From positions 1-17,474 of the forward strand of contig CALMGA010000504.1 of the NCBI GenBank assembly GCA_937863205.1: DNA of 17,474 nucleotides. Reading direction: 5' to 3'. The notes under the pieces were generated by a model. The model worked only from the letters and a program-made list of their open reading frames with translations. It did no database searches and was not told the DNA's origin. Of the stretch, positions 7,956-14,788 are shown piece after piece (position 1 is the stretch's first letter; every line of letters starts with the position of its first letter). Origin of the DNA: an uncultured Beijerinckiaceae bacterium. Lineage in GTDB: Bacteria; Pseudomonadota; Alphaproteobacteria; Rhizobiales; Beijerinckiaceae. A program made the position numbers and the translations under genes.

Positions 7956-8122
7956 GGGCCCGTGTCTCCGGTGGGTGCGGGCGCAGCCTGCCGGTTCGGA
8001 CTTGCCCGAAGCTGGCGGACGAGCCCTTCCAAACTCCCGCTTTTCGAAGGCGCCGGCCGTTCCCGCCAGTTTGGTGCAAGTCTGCGCTGGTGTCCTCGGG
8101 ATCGAACCGGAGGGGATCGGCT
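7956..8122. promoter_or_regulatory. Divergent flagellar control region
   Basis: The 167 bp between the GTG of the leftward flagellar operon and the TTG of motA must hold promoters for both. I see two inverted repeats. One is ttcgg/ccgaa with a 6-nt loop (7995-8010). The other is ctggcgg (8012-8018) paired with ccgccag (8063-8069) across 44 nt. No convincing sigma-54 site (a GG-N10-GC match was sought and failed) or sigma-28 site was found. The repeats could be an activator site, but this is unproven. Confidence 0.5.
8109..8115 (+). promoter_or_regulatory. Ribosome binding site fixing the TTG start of motA
   Basis: GGAGGGG lies 7 nt before the TTG at 8123. An ATG start at 8090 lies upstream of this site and would add eleven residues that do not resemble MotA, so the site decides in favour of TTG. 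Confidence 0.75.
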
Positions 8123-9010
8123 TTGAGCTTCGCAATCGGGATGGTGGTCGCGCTGGGCTGCATGCTGGGCGGCTTCACCGCGGCGGGCGGGCACATGTTC
8201 GTGCTTTGGCAGCCCTACGAATTCATCATCATCGGCGGCTCGGCGCTCGGCACCTTCATCGTGGCCAACCCGCTCGCCACCATCAAGGATACGGGCAAGG
8301 CGATCCTTGAAGCCATCAAGGGCAAGGGCCCCAAGCAGCGCGACTACCTCGACGTGCTCGGCCTCCTTTACACGCTGATGCGCGAGCTGCGCGGCAACGG
8401 CCGCAACGCCCTGGAGGAGCAGATCGACAATCCCGCGGAGTCCGAGCTGTTCAAGCGCTTCCCCCTTGTCGTGTCCAACAAGGAGATGACCGCCTTCATC
8501 TGCGACTACGTCCGCCTGATCCTGATCGGCAACGCCCGCACCCATGAGATCGAGGCTCTGATGGACGAGGAGATCGAGACCATCAAGCGCGACAAGCTCA
8601 AGCCCTACCAGGCGATCCAGGCCGTGTCGGACGGCCTGCCGGCGCTGGGCATCGTGGCCGCCGTGCTCGGCATCATCAAGGCGATGGGCGCGCTCGATCA
8701 GTCGCCCGAGGTCCTGGGCGAGCTGATCGGCGCCGCGCTGGTCGGCACCTTCGCAGGCATCTTCATGTCCTACGGCGTCGCCGGCCCGCTCGCCTCCAAG
8801 ATCAAGGTGACGCGCGAGAAGCGCTGCCGGCTGTACGTCATCATCAAGCAAACGCTGCTCGCCTTCATGAACGGCGCCATGCCGCTGATCGCATTGGAGC
8901 ACGGCCGCAAGACCATCTCGGCCTACGACCGGCCCTCCATCGACGACGTCGAGAGCGAGACCATGGGCGGCGGCAAGAGCGAGGCCGAGCCGATGAAGAA
9001 GGCGGCCTGA
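8123..9010 (+). CDS. motA: Flagellar stator protein MotA
   Basis: A 295-residue inner-membrane stator subunit that, with MotB, couples ion flow to rotor torque. Four hydrophobic segments are visible: near the N-terminus ([15 protein letters not shown]), [20 protein letters not shown], about residues 175-195, and about 205-225. A large cytoplasmic loop lies between the second and third. The loop has the conserved charged region ([15 protein letters not shown]), matching the Arg and Glu that contact FliG. Pro residues fall in DGLPALGI and AGPLAS, as expected for the channel helices. With TTG at 8123 the protein begins [12 protein letters not shown], the usual alphaproteobacterial MotA start. 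MotB is not adjacent. It is the first gene of the rightward operon; fliM begins 1 nt after its stop. Confidence 0.94.
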   Translation: MSFAIGMVVALGCMLGGFTAAGGHMFVLWQPYEFIIIGGSALGTFIVANPLATIKDTGKAILEAIKGKGPKQRDYLDVLGLLYTLMRELRGNGRNALEEQIDNPAESELFKRFPLVVSNKEMTAFICDYVRLILIGNARTHEIEALMDEEIETIKRDKLKPYQAIQAVSDGLPALGIVAAVLGIIKAMGALDQSPEVLGELIGAALVGTFAGIFMSYGVAGPLASKIKVTREKRCRLYVIIKQTLLAFMNGAMPLIALEHGRKTISAYDRPSIDDVESETMGGGKSEAEPMKKAA

Positions 9011-9011
9011 G

Positions 9012-9980
9012 ATGTTTCCCTTCACAGCCGCCGGCTCGGCGCCGCGCGCGTCCCAGAACAAGAGCGCCAACGGTGTCCTGTCCGGCGCCCCCGGCCTGCG
9101 CGGCGGCGTCGAGCGGCTCGTCGCCGCCGTGGTCAAGAACCTGCAGACCATGGCCGGCGAAACCACGGTCGTCGAGGGCACCGTCAGCGGCATCGCCGCG
9201 ATGCAGATCCGCGACGTGGTGGCCTCGCATCGCCCCGAAGCGGTGGCGACGACGATCAGCTGCGCCGGCCTGCCCTGCACCCTGCTGGTCACGCTCGACC
9301 CCATCCTGGTCTACGCGCTGGTGGAACTGCTGACCGGCGGCAACGGCAGCGAGGCCCTGCCCGAGGTGGCGCGGGCGGTCACGGCGATCGACGGGCAATA
9401 CACCCAGCTCGTCGCCACGCTGATCGCCTCGGGCATCGAGAAGGAATGGGCGGCCAACGGCTTCGGCGCGGCCCGGGCGCAGCGCGTGGAAAGCGGCCTG
9501 TCCAACGACGTTTGCGGGGCGCGCATCCCCCACGTCGGCGTGATCACCGTGACGCTCGTCATCTTCGGCCTGCGCGGCACGGCCGTGCTGGTTCTGCCGC
9601 CGGCCGCCCTCGATGCCTTCCCGCAGGGCGAGGCGGCCGAGCCGGACGAGGCGCGCCGCGCGCCCGACCCGGAATGGAGCGCCCTGCTGCAGCGCGAACT
9701 CGGCCGCGCCCCGGTGAAGGTGGACGCCTTTCTCCAGGCGCAGAGGCTGCCGCTCGGCGCCATCGCCCAGCTCAAGGCGGGCGACGTCGTCGAGCTGGCG
9801 CCGATGGCGCGCAGCCGGGCCGCCCTCGTGTGCGACGGCCAGATCCTTTACCACGGCGAACTCGGCCTGGACGGCAACAGCTTCTGCGTCCGCATCGCCG
9901 AGCCGGCGACACCCCCCGCATCATCGGACGGTCTTCGCCAGCGAAGCCGCCCCCTTGTCAAGACAGGCATCCGTTCATGA
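9012..9980 (+). CDS. fliM: Flagellar motor switch protein FliM (divergent)
   Basis: A 322-residue C-ring protein that links CheY binding to FliG and rotor direction. The middle domain retains the FliG-contact motif GGNG (residues 109-112) followed by the conserved helix AIDGQYTQLVATLI. The C-terminal SpoA domain (about 230-300) reads VKVDAFLQAQRLPLGAIAQL and ends NSFCVRI. The N-terminal 30 residues are Ala/Ser-rich and lack the classical LSQDEIDALL-type CheY-binding peptide. Overall similarity to enteric FliM is low, as in rhizobia, so the name rests on order, GGxG and the SpoA domain. The ATG follows the motA stop by 1 nt, and its stop overlaps the fliN start (ATGA). Confidence 0.87.
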   Translation: MFPFTAAGSAPRASQNKSANGVLSGAPGLRGGVERLVAAVVKNLQTMAGETTVVEGTVSGIAAMQIRDVVASHRPEAVATTISCAGLPCTLLVTLDPILVYALVELLTGGNGSEALPEVARAVTAIDGQYTQLVATLIASGIEKEWAANGFGAARAQRVESGLSNDVCGARIPHVGVITVTLVIFGLRGTAVLVLPPAALDAFPQGEAAEPDEARRAPDPEWSALLQRELGRAPVKVDAFLQAQRLPLGAIAQLKAGDVVELAPMARSRAALVCDGQILYHGELGLDGNSFCVRIAEPATPPASSDGLRQRSRPLVKTGIRS

Positions 9981-10321
9981 CACTGGCACCGGCGGCACAA
10001 GCATCGGCAGCCCAAACCTCGGCGACGCAGGCTTCGGCGACGCAGTCCCCACCCGGCGCGTCCTCGCCCCACATCCTCTCGATCATGCGCATTCCCGTGG
10101 AAGTGCGCGTGTTCCTCGGCGCCGCCTCGATGCCGGTGGCCGATCTGATGCGGCTGGAGCGCGGCGCGGTGGTCCCTCTCGACCATCGCGTGTCCGACCC
10201 CGTCGACGTGGTGGTGAACGGCCGCGTGATCGCGCGCGGCGAGTTGATCGCGCTCGACGACGACCCGTCGCGGATCGGGGTCAAGCTGATCGAGATCGTC
10301 GGCAGCCCCGACGTCGGTTGA
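9977..10321 (+). CDS. fliN: Flagellar motor switch protein FliN
   Basis: A 114-residue C-ring protein. After a low-complexity N-terminus built of A-x-Q-x-S repeats (residues 6-24), a single SpoA domain occupies about residues 36-110. It includes ILSIMRIPVEVRVFLG, the conserved ADLMRLERGAVVPLD and VDVVVNGRVIARGELIALDD. This is the compact form expected of FliN, which forms the base of the C-ring and docks the export ATPase complex. The ATG at 9977 overlaps the fliM stop by 4 nt (ATGA). A longer reading of the same frame upstream is only a shadow of fliM. A 96-nt gap with a palindromic repeat separates it from fliG. Confidence 0.93.
   Translation: MTLAPAAQASAAQTSATQASATQSPPGASSPHILSIMRIPVEVRVFLGAASMPVADLMRLERGAVVPLDHRVSDPVDVVVNGRVIARGELIALDDDPSRIGVKLIEIVGSPDVG
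9992..10048 (+). repeat. 15-nt-period coding minisatellite in the fliN 5' end
   Basis: Almost four 15-nt units encode A-A/T-Q-A/T-S pentapeptides. Two units share an identical 12-nt core, tcggcgacgcag (10019-10030 and 10034-10045). The repeat lies before the SpoA domain, so copy-number change would keep frame and alter only the flexible N-terminus. Confidence 0.7.
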
Positions 10322-10362
10322 ACCGCATCGAGCCCGAACACGGCCTCAAATTTCATTCCACC

Positions 10363-10405
10363 GCATGATCTTCTCGAAGAAGCCGGCGACTTCTCGGGAT
10401 CATGC
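10363..10405. repeat. Rhizobial-type palindromic intergenic repeat between fliN and fliG
   Basis: A 43-nt element has outer arms gcatgatc (10363-10370) and gatcatgc (10398-10405) that are perfect complements. The interior also folds, with cga-a-gaag pairing with cttc-tcg. The ends and the ttctcgggatcatgc segment closely resemble the widespread rhizobial element of the form gcatgatc...cgggatcatgc. It ends 2 nt before the GGAG (10408-10411) of fliG, so in mRNA the hairpin would sit against that ribosome binding site. Confidence 0.8.
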
Positions 10406-10417
10406 CCGGAGCGGCGC

Positions 10418-11422
10418 ATGACGATGGACGCGACCTACGAGCGGGCCTACCGCTCGCTGAACGGGCCGGAAAAGGTGGCCGCGCTGCTGCTGGTGATGGG
10501 CAAGCCGCTCGCCAGCCGGCTGCTCGGGCACTTCGAGCCGGCCGAACTCAAGGACATCACGCGCTCGGCCGCCGAACTCGGCTCCGTGCCCCTCGACCTG
10601 CTGGAAGACCTCGTGGAGGAGTTCGCCGGCGAGTTCTCCAAGGCGCTGGAACTGCGCGGCACCGCCGATCAGGCCGAGAACCTGATCGCCGGCGTGCTGC
10701 CGCCCGAGCAGGTCGCCGACATCATGTCGGACGTGCTCGGCAACTCCAACAGCTCGACCTGGGACAAGATCGCCGCCCTGCCCAACGAGGTCCTCACCGC
10801 CTACCTCGTGCGCCAGCACCCCCAGGTGATGACCCTGGCGATCTCCAAGCTCGCCACCGCCAAGGCGGCGAGCATCCTCGAACTCATGCCGCGCGACGCG
10901 CGCAACGCCGTGACCCGGCGCCTGCTCGTGCTCGGTCCCGTGGCCGATGCGGCGCTGCGCGTCATCGAGGTGCGCCTCAAGCAGGACCTGATCCTCAACC
11001 CGCCCGCGCCCGCCAGCGCCGGCACCGCGCGGATGGCCGACATCATCAACAAGATGGCGCCCGAGCAGGCCGACGACATCATGAAGGCGCTGGAAACCGA
11101 CCGGCCGGAAGACGCCGAAGCGCTCAAGGCCAAGCTGTTCTCCTTCGACGATCTCGTCGTTCTGCCGGCGGCGACCCGCCAGGCCCTGTTCGAGAAGGTG
11201 CCCAGCGACCGCGTCGTGATGGCCCTTTCGACCGCAACGGAAGAGTTCCGCGCCAACATCCTGTCCTCGCTGACCGCGCGCGCCCGCCGTCTCGTCGAGA
11301 ACGAGCTGGCCGGGATCGGCACGCCGCCGCCGCGCGAGGTCGCCGCCGCCCGGCGCCTGATCGTCGACACGCTGCTCGGCATGGCCGAGCGCGGCGAAGC
11401 CGAACTGCGCGGCGACGACTAG
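10418..11422 (+). CDS. fliG: Flagellar motor switch protein FliG
   Basis: A 334-residue rotor protein that binds FliF through its N-terminal domain and MotA through its C-terminal domain. The N-terminus shows the conserved NGPEKVAALLLVMG. The middle domain has the surface patch LVRQHPQVMTLAISKL, a variant of the EHPQ motif. The C-terminal torque helix region contains FSFDDLVVL, VPSDRVVMALSTATEEFRAN and ARARRLVENEL, with acidic and basic residues at the expected stator-facing positions. The ATG at 10418 is preceded by GGAG at a 6-nt spacing. A second ATG two codons later (10424) is a possible alternative. flhB starts 3 nt after the TAG stop. Confidence 0.95.
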   Translation: MTMDATYERAYRSLNGPEKVAALLLVMGKPLASRLLGHFEPAELKDITRSAAELGSVPLDLLEDLVEEFAGEFSKALELRGTADQAENLIAGVLPPEQVADIMSDVLGNSNSSTWDKIAALPNEVLTAYLVRQHPQVMTLAISKLATAKAASILELMPRDARNAVTRRLLVLGPVADAALRVIEVRLKQDLILNPPAPASAGTARMADIINKMAPEQADDIMKALETDRPEDAEALKAKLFSFDDLVVLPAATRQALFEKVPSDRVVMALSTATEEFRANILSSLTARARRLVENELAGIGTPPPREVAAARRLIVDTLLGMAERGEAELRGDD

Positions 11423-11425
11423 CCG

Positions 11426-12529
11426 ATGGCGGACGGATCCGACGAGGACAAGACCGAGGAAGGCTCGGAGAAGAAGGTCCGCGAAGCCTTGGAGGAGGGC
11501 AACACGCCGTTCTCGCGGGAAGCGGCCGTGTTTCTCTCGATGGGCGCGATCCTTGTCCTGTGCTCGCTCACCCTCGCCGGCAGCGCGCGGGTTCTTGCCG
11601 GCACGCTGGCGCAGCTGTTCGCCAATCCCGCCCGCGATCCCTTCGCCACGGTGGCCGACGCCAACGCGGTGCTGCGGCTGGCCGGGAGCGCCAGCGCGAC
11701 GTTCCTGTGGCCGATCCTGCTGCTGCTGATGGTCGCCGGCCTGGTGGCCGGCCTGGCGCAGGGCCTGCCGCGGCTGGTTGGCGAGCGCATCCGGCCCAAG
11801 GCCTCGAAGCTGTCGCCGGCGGCCGGCTTCAAGCGCCTGTTCGGACGCGACGGCCAGGTCGAATTCGTCAAGAACCTCGTCAAGTTCGCCATCGTGTCCG
11901 GCCTCGTGGGGCTTCTCCTGCGCGGGCAGGGCGAGGCGCTGATGGACAGGCTCTACGTCGATCCGGCCTCGCTCGGCTCCTTCATCCTCGCCCTCGTGAC
12001 GCGCCTGCTCGCCGGTTCGCTCGTCGCCTATGCCCTGCTCACCGCCGGCGACCTCGTTTGGGCGCGGCTGCGCTGGCGCCGCGAGCTCAGGATGACCCGC
12101 CAGGAGCTGAAGGACGAGCTGAAGCAGGCCGAGGGCGACCCCTTCGTCAAGGCCAAGCGGCGCTCGCTCGCCCTGGAGCGCTCGCGGCGGCGGATGATGG
12201 CCGCCGTGCCCAAGGCGACGATGGTGATCGCCAACCCCACGCACTACGCCATCGCGCTGCGCTACGTGCGCGAGGAGGGCGGCGCGCCGGTGGTGCTGGC
12301 CAAGGGGCAGGACCTGCTCGCCCTCAAGATCCGCGAGATCGCCGAACGCCACGACGTGCCGGTGTTCGAAGACAAGGCCCTGGCAAGGTCGATGTACGAC
12401 AACGTGCACGTTTCCCAGTTGATTCCCGCCGAGTTCTACAAGGCGGTGGCGGAACTCATCCACTTCATCCAGGCGCGAAACGCGCGCGCGGCACGCACCC
12501 CCGATGCGCGCACCCCCGTGAAAGTCTGA
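11426..12529 (+). CDS. flhB: Flagellar export switch protein FlhB
   Basis: A 367-residue inner-membrane component of the flagellar type III export gate that changes substrate class from rod/hook to filament. The N-terminus carries the family signature DKTEEGSEKKVREALEEGN. Four membrane segments follow (about residues 35-60, 88-113, 150-167, 185-210). The cytoplasmic domain has the linker MTRQELKDELKQAEGDPFVK and the autocleavage motif NPTH (residues 270-273, cleaved between N and P). The last 15-20 residues are Ala/Arg/Pro-rich and probably disordered. It follows fliG by 3 nt and precedes an unnamed gene by 1 nt, within the motA operon. Confidence 0.96.
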   Translation: MADGSDEDKTEEGSEKKVREALEEGNTPFSREAAVFLSMGAILVLCSLTLAGSARVLAGTLAQLFANPARDPFATVADANAVLRLAGSASATFLWPILLLLMVAGLVAGLAQGLPRLVGERIRPKASKLSPAAGFKRLFGRDGQVEFVKNLVKFAIVSGLVGLLLRGQGEALMDRLYVDPASLGSFILALVTRLLAGSLVAYALLTAGDLVWARLRWRRELRMTRQELKDELKQAEGDPFVKAKRRSLALERSRRRMMAAVPKATMVIANPTHYAIALRYVREEGGAPVVLAKGQDLLALKIREIAERHDVPVFEDKALARSMYDNVHVSQLIPAEFYKAVAELIHFIQARNARAARTPDARTPVKV

Positions 12530-12530
12530 C

Positions 12531-12962
12531 ATGCGCGAAGCCGTTCTGGGTCAAACTGCCGTGCGCGCCGCCATCCTCGCCGAGGCTCTGGCCGGCACGG
12601 TGGCCGAGCTGCGCCTGATCGATCCCGGCGACATGATCAACTACATCCGCCGCGGCCGGTGGGCGGAGATCGCCGACCTCGTGCAGTCGTCGAGCGAGCT
12701 GTTCTTCACCGACCGAGCCCTGTCGTTCGCCTGCATGGCCGATTTCGCGATGGACTGGACGAGGCCGCTCTCCATCAGCCTCGACCTCGAATTCCAGCAC
12801 GAGGACGTGTCCGCCTTCTTCACCCTGCACCTTGGCTGCGACGAGGACCTGGTCGACCTCAAGACGACCTGGTTCGCCTCGACGCCGTCGGACGAAGCGA
12901 CGGCGACGCGGCGCTTCGCCCAGGCCGTGGCCAGCGCGCGGCTTCCCCCATGCGCGACGTGA
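12531..12962 (+). CDS. Unrecognised 143-residue protein of the flagellar operon
   Basis: I do not recognise a family. The predicted protein is soluble, with no signal peptide or membrane helix. The N-terminal 30 residues are a likely amphipathic helix (AVRAAILAEALAGTVAELRL). A middle part includes IDPGDMINYIRRGRWAEIADL. A beta-rich second half has alternating acidic and hydrophobic residues (LSISLDLEFQHEDVSAFFTL, CDEDLVDLKTTWF). The ATG lies 1 nt after the flhB stop, and its 3' end overlaps the PilZ gene by 13 nt. That tight packing supports a real gene co-expressed with the switch and export genes. A role as an assembly or motor accessory protein is a positional inference only. Confidence 0.75.
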   Translation: MREAVLGQTAVRAAILAEALAGTVAELRLIDPGDMINYIRRGRWAEIADLVQSSSELFFTDRALSFACMADFAMDWTRPLSISLDLEFQHEDVSAFFTLHLGCDEDLVDLKTTWFASTPSDEATATRRFAQAVASARLPPCAT

Positions 12963-13315
12963 CGCCGCCCGCCCCCCAGCAGGTGCTGGGGCGCCGCGTG
13001 GCGCCGGGGCAGGGGAACAAGGGCGATTTCACCTACACCGTGGTCGAGATCGCCCCCCGGTCCGGCGGCGAACAGCGGAACGACCGCCGCATCCCGACGC
13101 GGCTGCACGAGGGCGTGATCGCCGAGCGGGGCCGGCCGGTCGTGGACTGCCGCATCCGCGACCGCTCGCGCGAAGGGGCGCGGCTGCAGCTCGACAAGCA
13201 GCGCCCGCTTCCCCGCACCTTTCTGCTGACGGACACGGCGAGCCGCGGCCGCTTCTGGGCCACGGTGATGTGGCAGAAGGGCCGCGACGTCGGCGTCAAG
13301 CTGGTGCCGGCGTGA
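12950..13315 (+). CDS. PilZ-domain protein, candidate c-di-GMP receptor
   Basis: A 121-residue protein whose last about 80 residues match a single PilZ domain. The two ligand motifs are present: R47-x3-R51 (RIPTR) and D71-x-S73-x2-G76 (DRSREG), 24 residues apart as usual, followed by the barrel strands FLLTD, FWATVMWQKG and VGVKLV. Known PilZ proteins such as YcgR bind c-di-GMP and slow or bias the flagellar motor by contacting MotA, FliG or FliM. As the last gene of the motA-fliM-fliN-fliG-flhB operon, this protein is a natural candidate for that role, but that is inference. The first 30 residues look disordered. The ATG at 12950 overlaps the preceding gene by 13 nt without a clear Shine-Dalgarno, suggesting coupling. 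Confidence 0.82.
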   Translation: MRDVTPPAPQQVLGRRVAPGQGNKGDFTYTVVEIAPRSGGEQRNDRRIPTRLHEGVIAERGRPVVDCRIRDRSREGARLQLDKQRPLPRTFLLTDTASRGRFWATVMWQKGRDVGVKLVPA

Positions 13316-13330
13316 GCGTCGCCGCCGGCC

Positions 13331-14191
13331 TCACTCGTCGGACTCGTCGGCCTCCGCCTCGACGGCAGCCGCCGAGCCCTTCACCGCCACCGGATCCACG
13401 GCGACCTGGCAGGCGTCGCACGAGAACACCTTGCGGCTGGCGATGGCGAACTGCCGGATCGGGCCGCCGCAGCGCGGGCAGTTCGCCTTCTTGAAGATGT
13501 TGGTGCGGGCGCCGTAGCGGCCGGGGCCGCGCTTCACCTTGCCCTCCAGCACGCCGTCGACGGTGATGATCGCCCGCTCGTTCACGCCGACCCGCAGCAG
13601 CGCGGCCGAGTCGCTCCAGAACGCGTCGAACGCTTCCCGGGTCAGCGAGCGGCCAGGGGTGAGGGGGTGGATGCGCTGGCGCCACAGGATTTCGGTGCGG
13701 TAGATGTTGCCGATGCCGGCCATCACCGACTGGTCCATCACGAGCTGCCCCACCGGGGCTCGGCTCCTGCCGATCCGTTCCCAGGCCCGCTCGGGGTCGG
13801 CGTCCCCGCGCAGCACGTCGGGGCCGATGCGCGCGATCAACCTGTCGACGGCCGCCTCGTCCAGCACTTCGCAGCAGTTGGGGCCGTTGCAGTCGACGAC
13901 GTGGGTCGGGCTTTCCAGCCGCACCCGCACCAACCCGCGCGGTTCGGCGGCCGGAACGGGCACGCACAGGAACTTGCCGTAGAGCCCGAGGTGGATGTGC
14001 AGCGCGTCGCCGCCGCTGAAGCGGTAGAACAGGTGCTTGCCGCAGGCTTCCACGGCCAGGCAGCGGCGCCCGTCGAGCAGCGCCGCGCCCTCCAAAAAGC
14101 GGCCCTGCGGCGAGGACACCTTGACGAGCTTGCGCCGCAGCATCGGCGCCTGGTCGCGCGCCTGGCGGTGGATGGAATGGCCTTCGGGCAC
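13331..14191 (-). CDS. Fpg/Nei-family DNA glycosylase/AP lyase
   Basis: A 286-residue base-excision repair enzyme that removes oxidised bases and nicks the abasic site. The start MPEGH gives the catalytic Pro2 (after Met removal) and Glu3. K52 lies in the expected beta-hairpin (GKHLFYRF), the helix-two-turn-helix covers DQSVMAGIGNIYRTEILW (153-170), and a C-terminal zinc finger has C238, C241, C258 and C261 with the phosphate-contacting R253. The PEGHSIHR start is nearer to the Nei-like subgroup than to classical MutM (MPELPEV), so I leave the symbol blank. The start is a GTG at 14191 with GGAG 5 nt upstream. An acidic tail (AEADESDE) follows the zinc finger. It converges on the PilZ gene with a 15-nt gap. 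Confidence 0.93.
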   Translation of the reverse strand: MPEGHSIHRQARDQAPMLRRKLVKVSSPQGRFLEGAALLDGRRCLAVEACGKHLFYRFSGGDALHIHLGLYGKFLCVPVPAAEPRGLVRVRLESPTHVVDCNGPNCCEVLDEAAVDRLIARIGPDVLRGDADPERAWERIGRSRAPVGQLVMDQSVMAGIGNIYRTEILWRQRIHPLTPGRSLTREAFDAFWSDSAALLRVGVNERAIITVDGVLEGKVKRGPGRYGARTNIFKKANCPRCGGPIRQFAIASRKVFSCDACQVAVDPVAVKGSAAAVEAEADESDE

Positions 14192-14257
14192 GCTGGCTCC
14201 GGAACGGGAAAGCCCTTGTCAACGAAACAGGTTCGGGCGCCAAGCCTGCTCGATGCC

Positions 14258-14304
14258 GCATCGGGTGTGGTCCGAAAACCGCCGCGCACTTTTCGGTCGG
14301 ATGC
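14258..14304. repeat. Second palindromic intergenic repeat (ccgaaaa/ttttcgg type)
   Basis: A 47-nt imperfect palindrome has outer arms gcatc (14258-14262) and gatgc (14300-14304) and an inner stem ccgaaaa (14272-14278) with ttttcgg (14290-14296). The inner part closely resembles the core of repeats common in rhizobial intergenic DNA. It lies 1 nt past the stop codon of the DUF2185-like gene and 67 nt before the glycosylase start, so it may stabilise or terminate that transcript. Confidence 0.75.
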
Positions 14305-14305
14305 T

Positions 14306-14608
14306 TTATCGGCTCGGCGCGCGCTGCCACGGGGCGGTCGGCGCATCCCGCCAAGCGCGCCAGCCCAGCGGAAGATCGGCCAGCTCGTTCAACGTGGGAT
14401 CGAGCAGCACCATGCTGCGCAACGACACCACCATCGCCTTCCGCTCGTTCGGAGGGCCGGGCGACCCATCGTGGAACTGCCAGCATCCATCGTCGGCATC
14501 GTGCCAAACACCCATGATCCCCGCACGACGGTGAACGATGCTGCGCGTGGTCAGCACAGCGGTGTTCGGGACGTCGAAGAACATCCAGTCGGCGGTCAAC
14601 GGTTCCAT
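14306..14608 (-). CDS. Small conserved DUF2185-like protein
   Basis: A 100-residue soluble protein. Its pattern AVLTTRSIV, then GVWHDADDGCWQFHDG (residues 33-48), then VSLRSMVLLDPTLNELADLP and LGWRAWRDAPTAPW (about 81-94) resembles small proteins annotated as DUF2185 or Imm33-like, in which a D-DD-WQF strand and a Leu/Trp-rich tail are typical. The match is from memory, not a search. Some relatives have been called immunity proteins, but no toxin gene is visible beside it, so I assign no function. The ATG at 14608 is preferred because homology starts close to it; a GTG at 14650 would add 14 Gly/Arg-rich residues. No strong Shine-Dalgarno is seen. The stop lies against a palindromic repeat. 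Confidence 0.7.
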   Translation of the reverse strand: MEPLTADWMFFDVPNTAVLTTRSIVHRRAGIMGVWHDADDGCWQFHDGSPGPPNERKAMVVSLRSMVLLDPTLNELADLPLGWRAWRDAPTAPWQRAPSR

Positions 14609-14746
14609 CGGGACACGCCGGCCATCATCGCTCCGCCCTCCACCGTCCACGGCCGCCCGGCCGCCGACGCGGGGGCTGCCTTGCGATCAGGGCCCGGCTC
14701 GCGGGGTGCAGGAGAGGAGAGGCCGCCCCATTTGGATCGCAGCATC

Positions 14747-14768
14747 GCGGCGGCTGCATGGCCGCCGC
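14747..14768 (+). repeat. Perfect inverted repeat in the leader of the first OYE gene
   Basis: gcggcggc (14747-14754) and gccgccgc (14761-14768) are exact complements around a 6-nt loop tgcatg. The element ends 20 nt before the ATG of the NemA-like gene. It could be a repressor operator or an mRNA hairpin near the ribosome binding site. Confidence 0.5.
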
Positions 14769-14788
14769 ACCCTCCAGCGAGGCTTCTC

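Noticed and set aside
8070..8092. Possible sigma-54 promoter (TTGGTGCAAG...TGCGC) before motA
   Set aside because: GG-to-GC spacing is 9 or 11, not the required 10, and the -12 element lacks the TTGC core.
10400..12532. A 710-codon minus-strand open frame opposite fliG and flhB
   Set aside because: Antisense shadow with His/Gly/Gln-rich sequence; it covers two genes with unmistakable family signatures.
13667..14788. Upstream extension of the NemA-like gene frame
   Set aside because: It is antisense to the glycosylase and the DUF2185-like gene; OYE homology starts only at 14789, where a GAGG precedes ATG.
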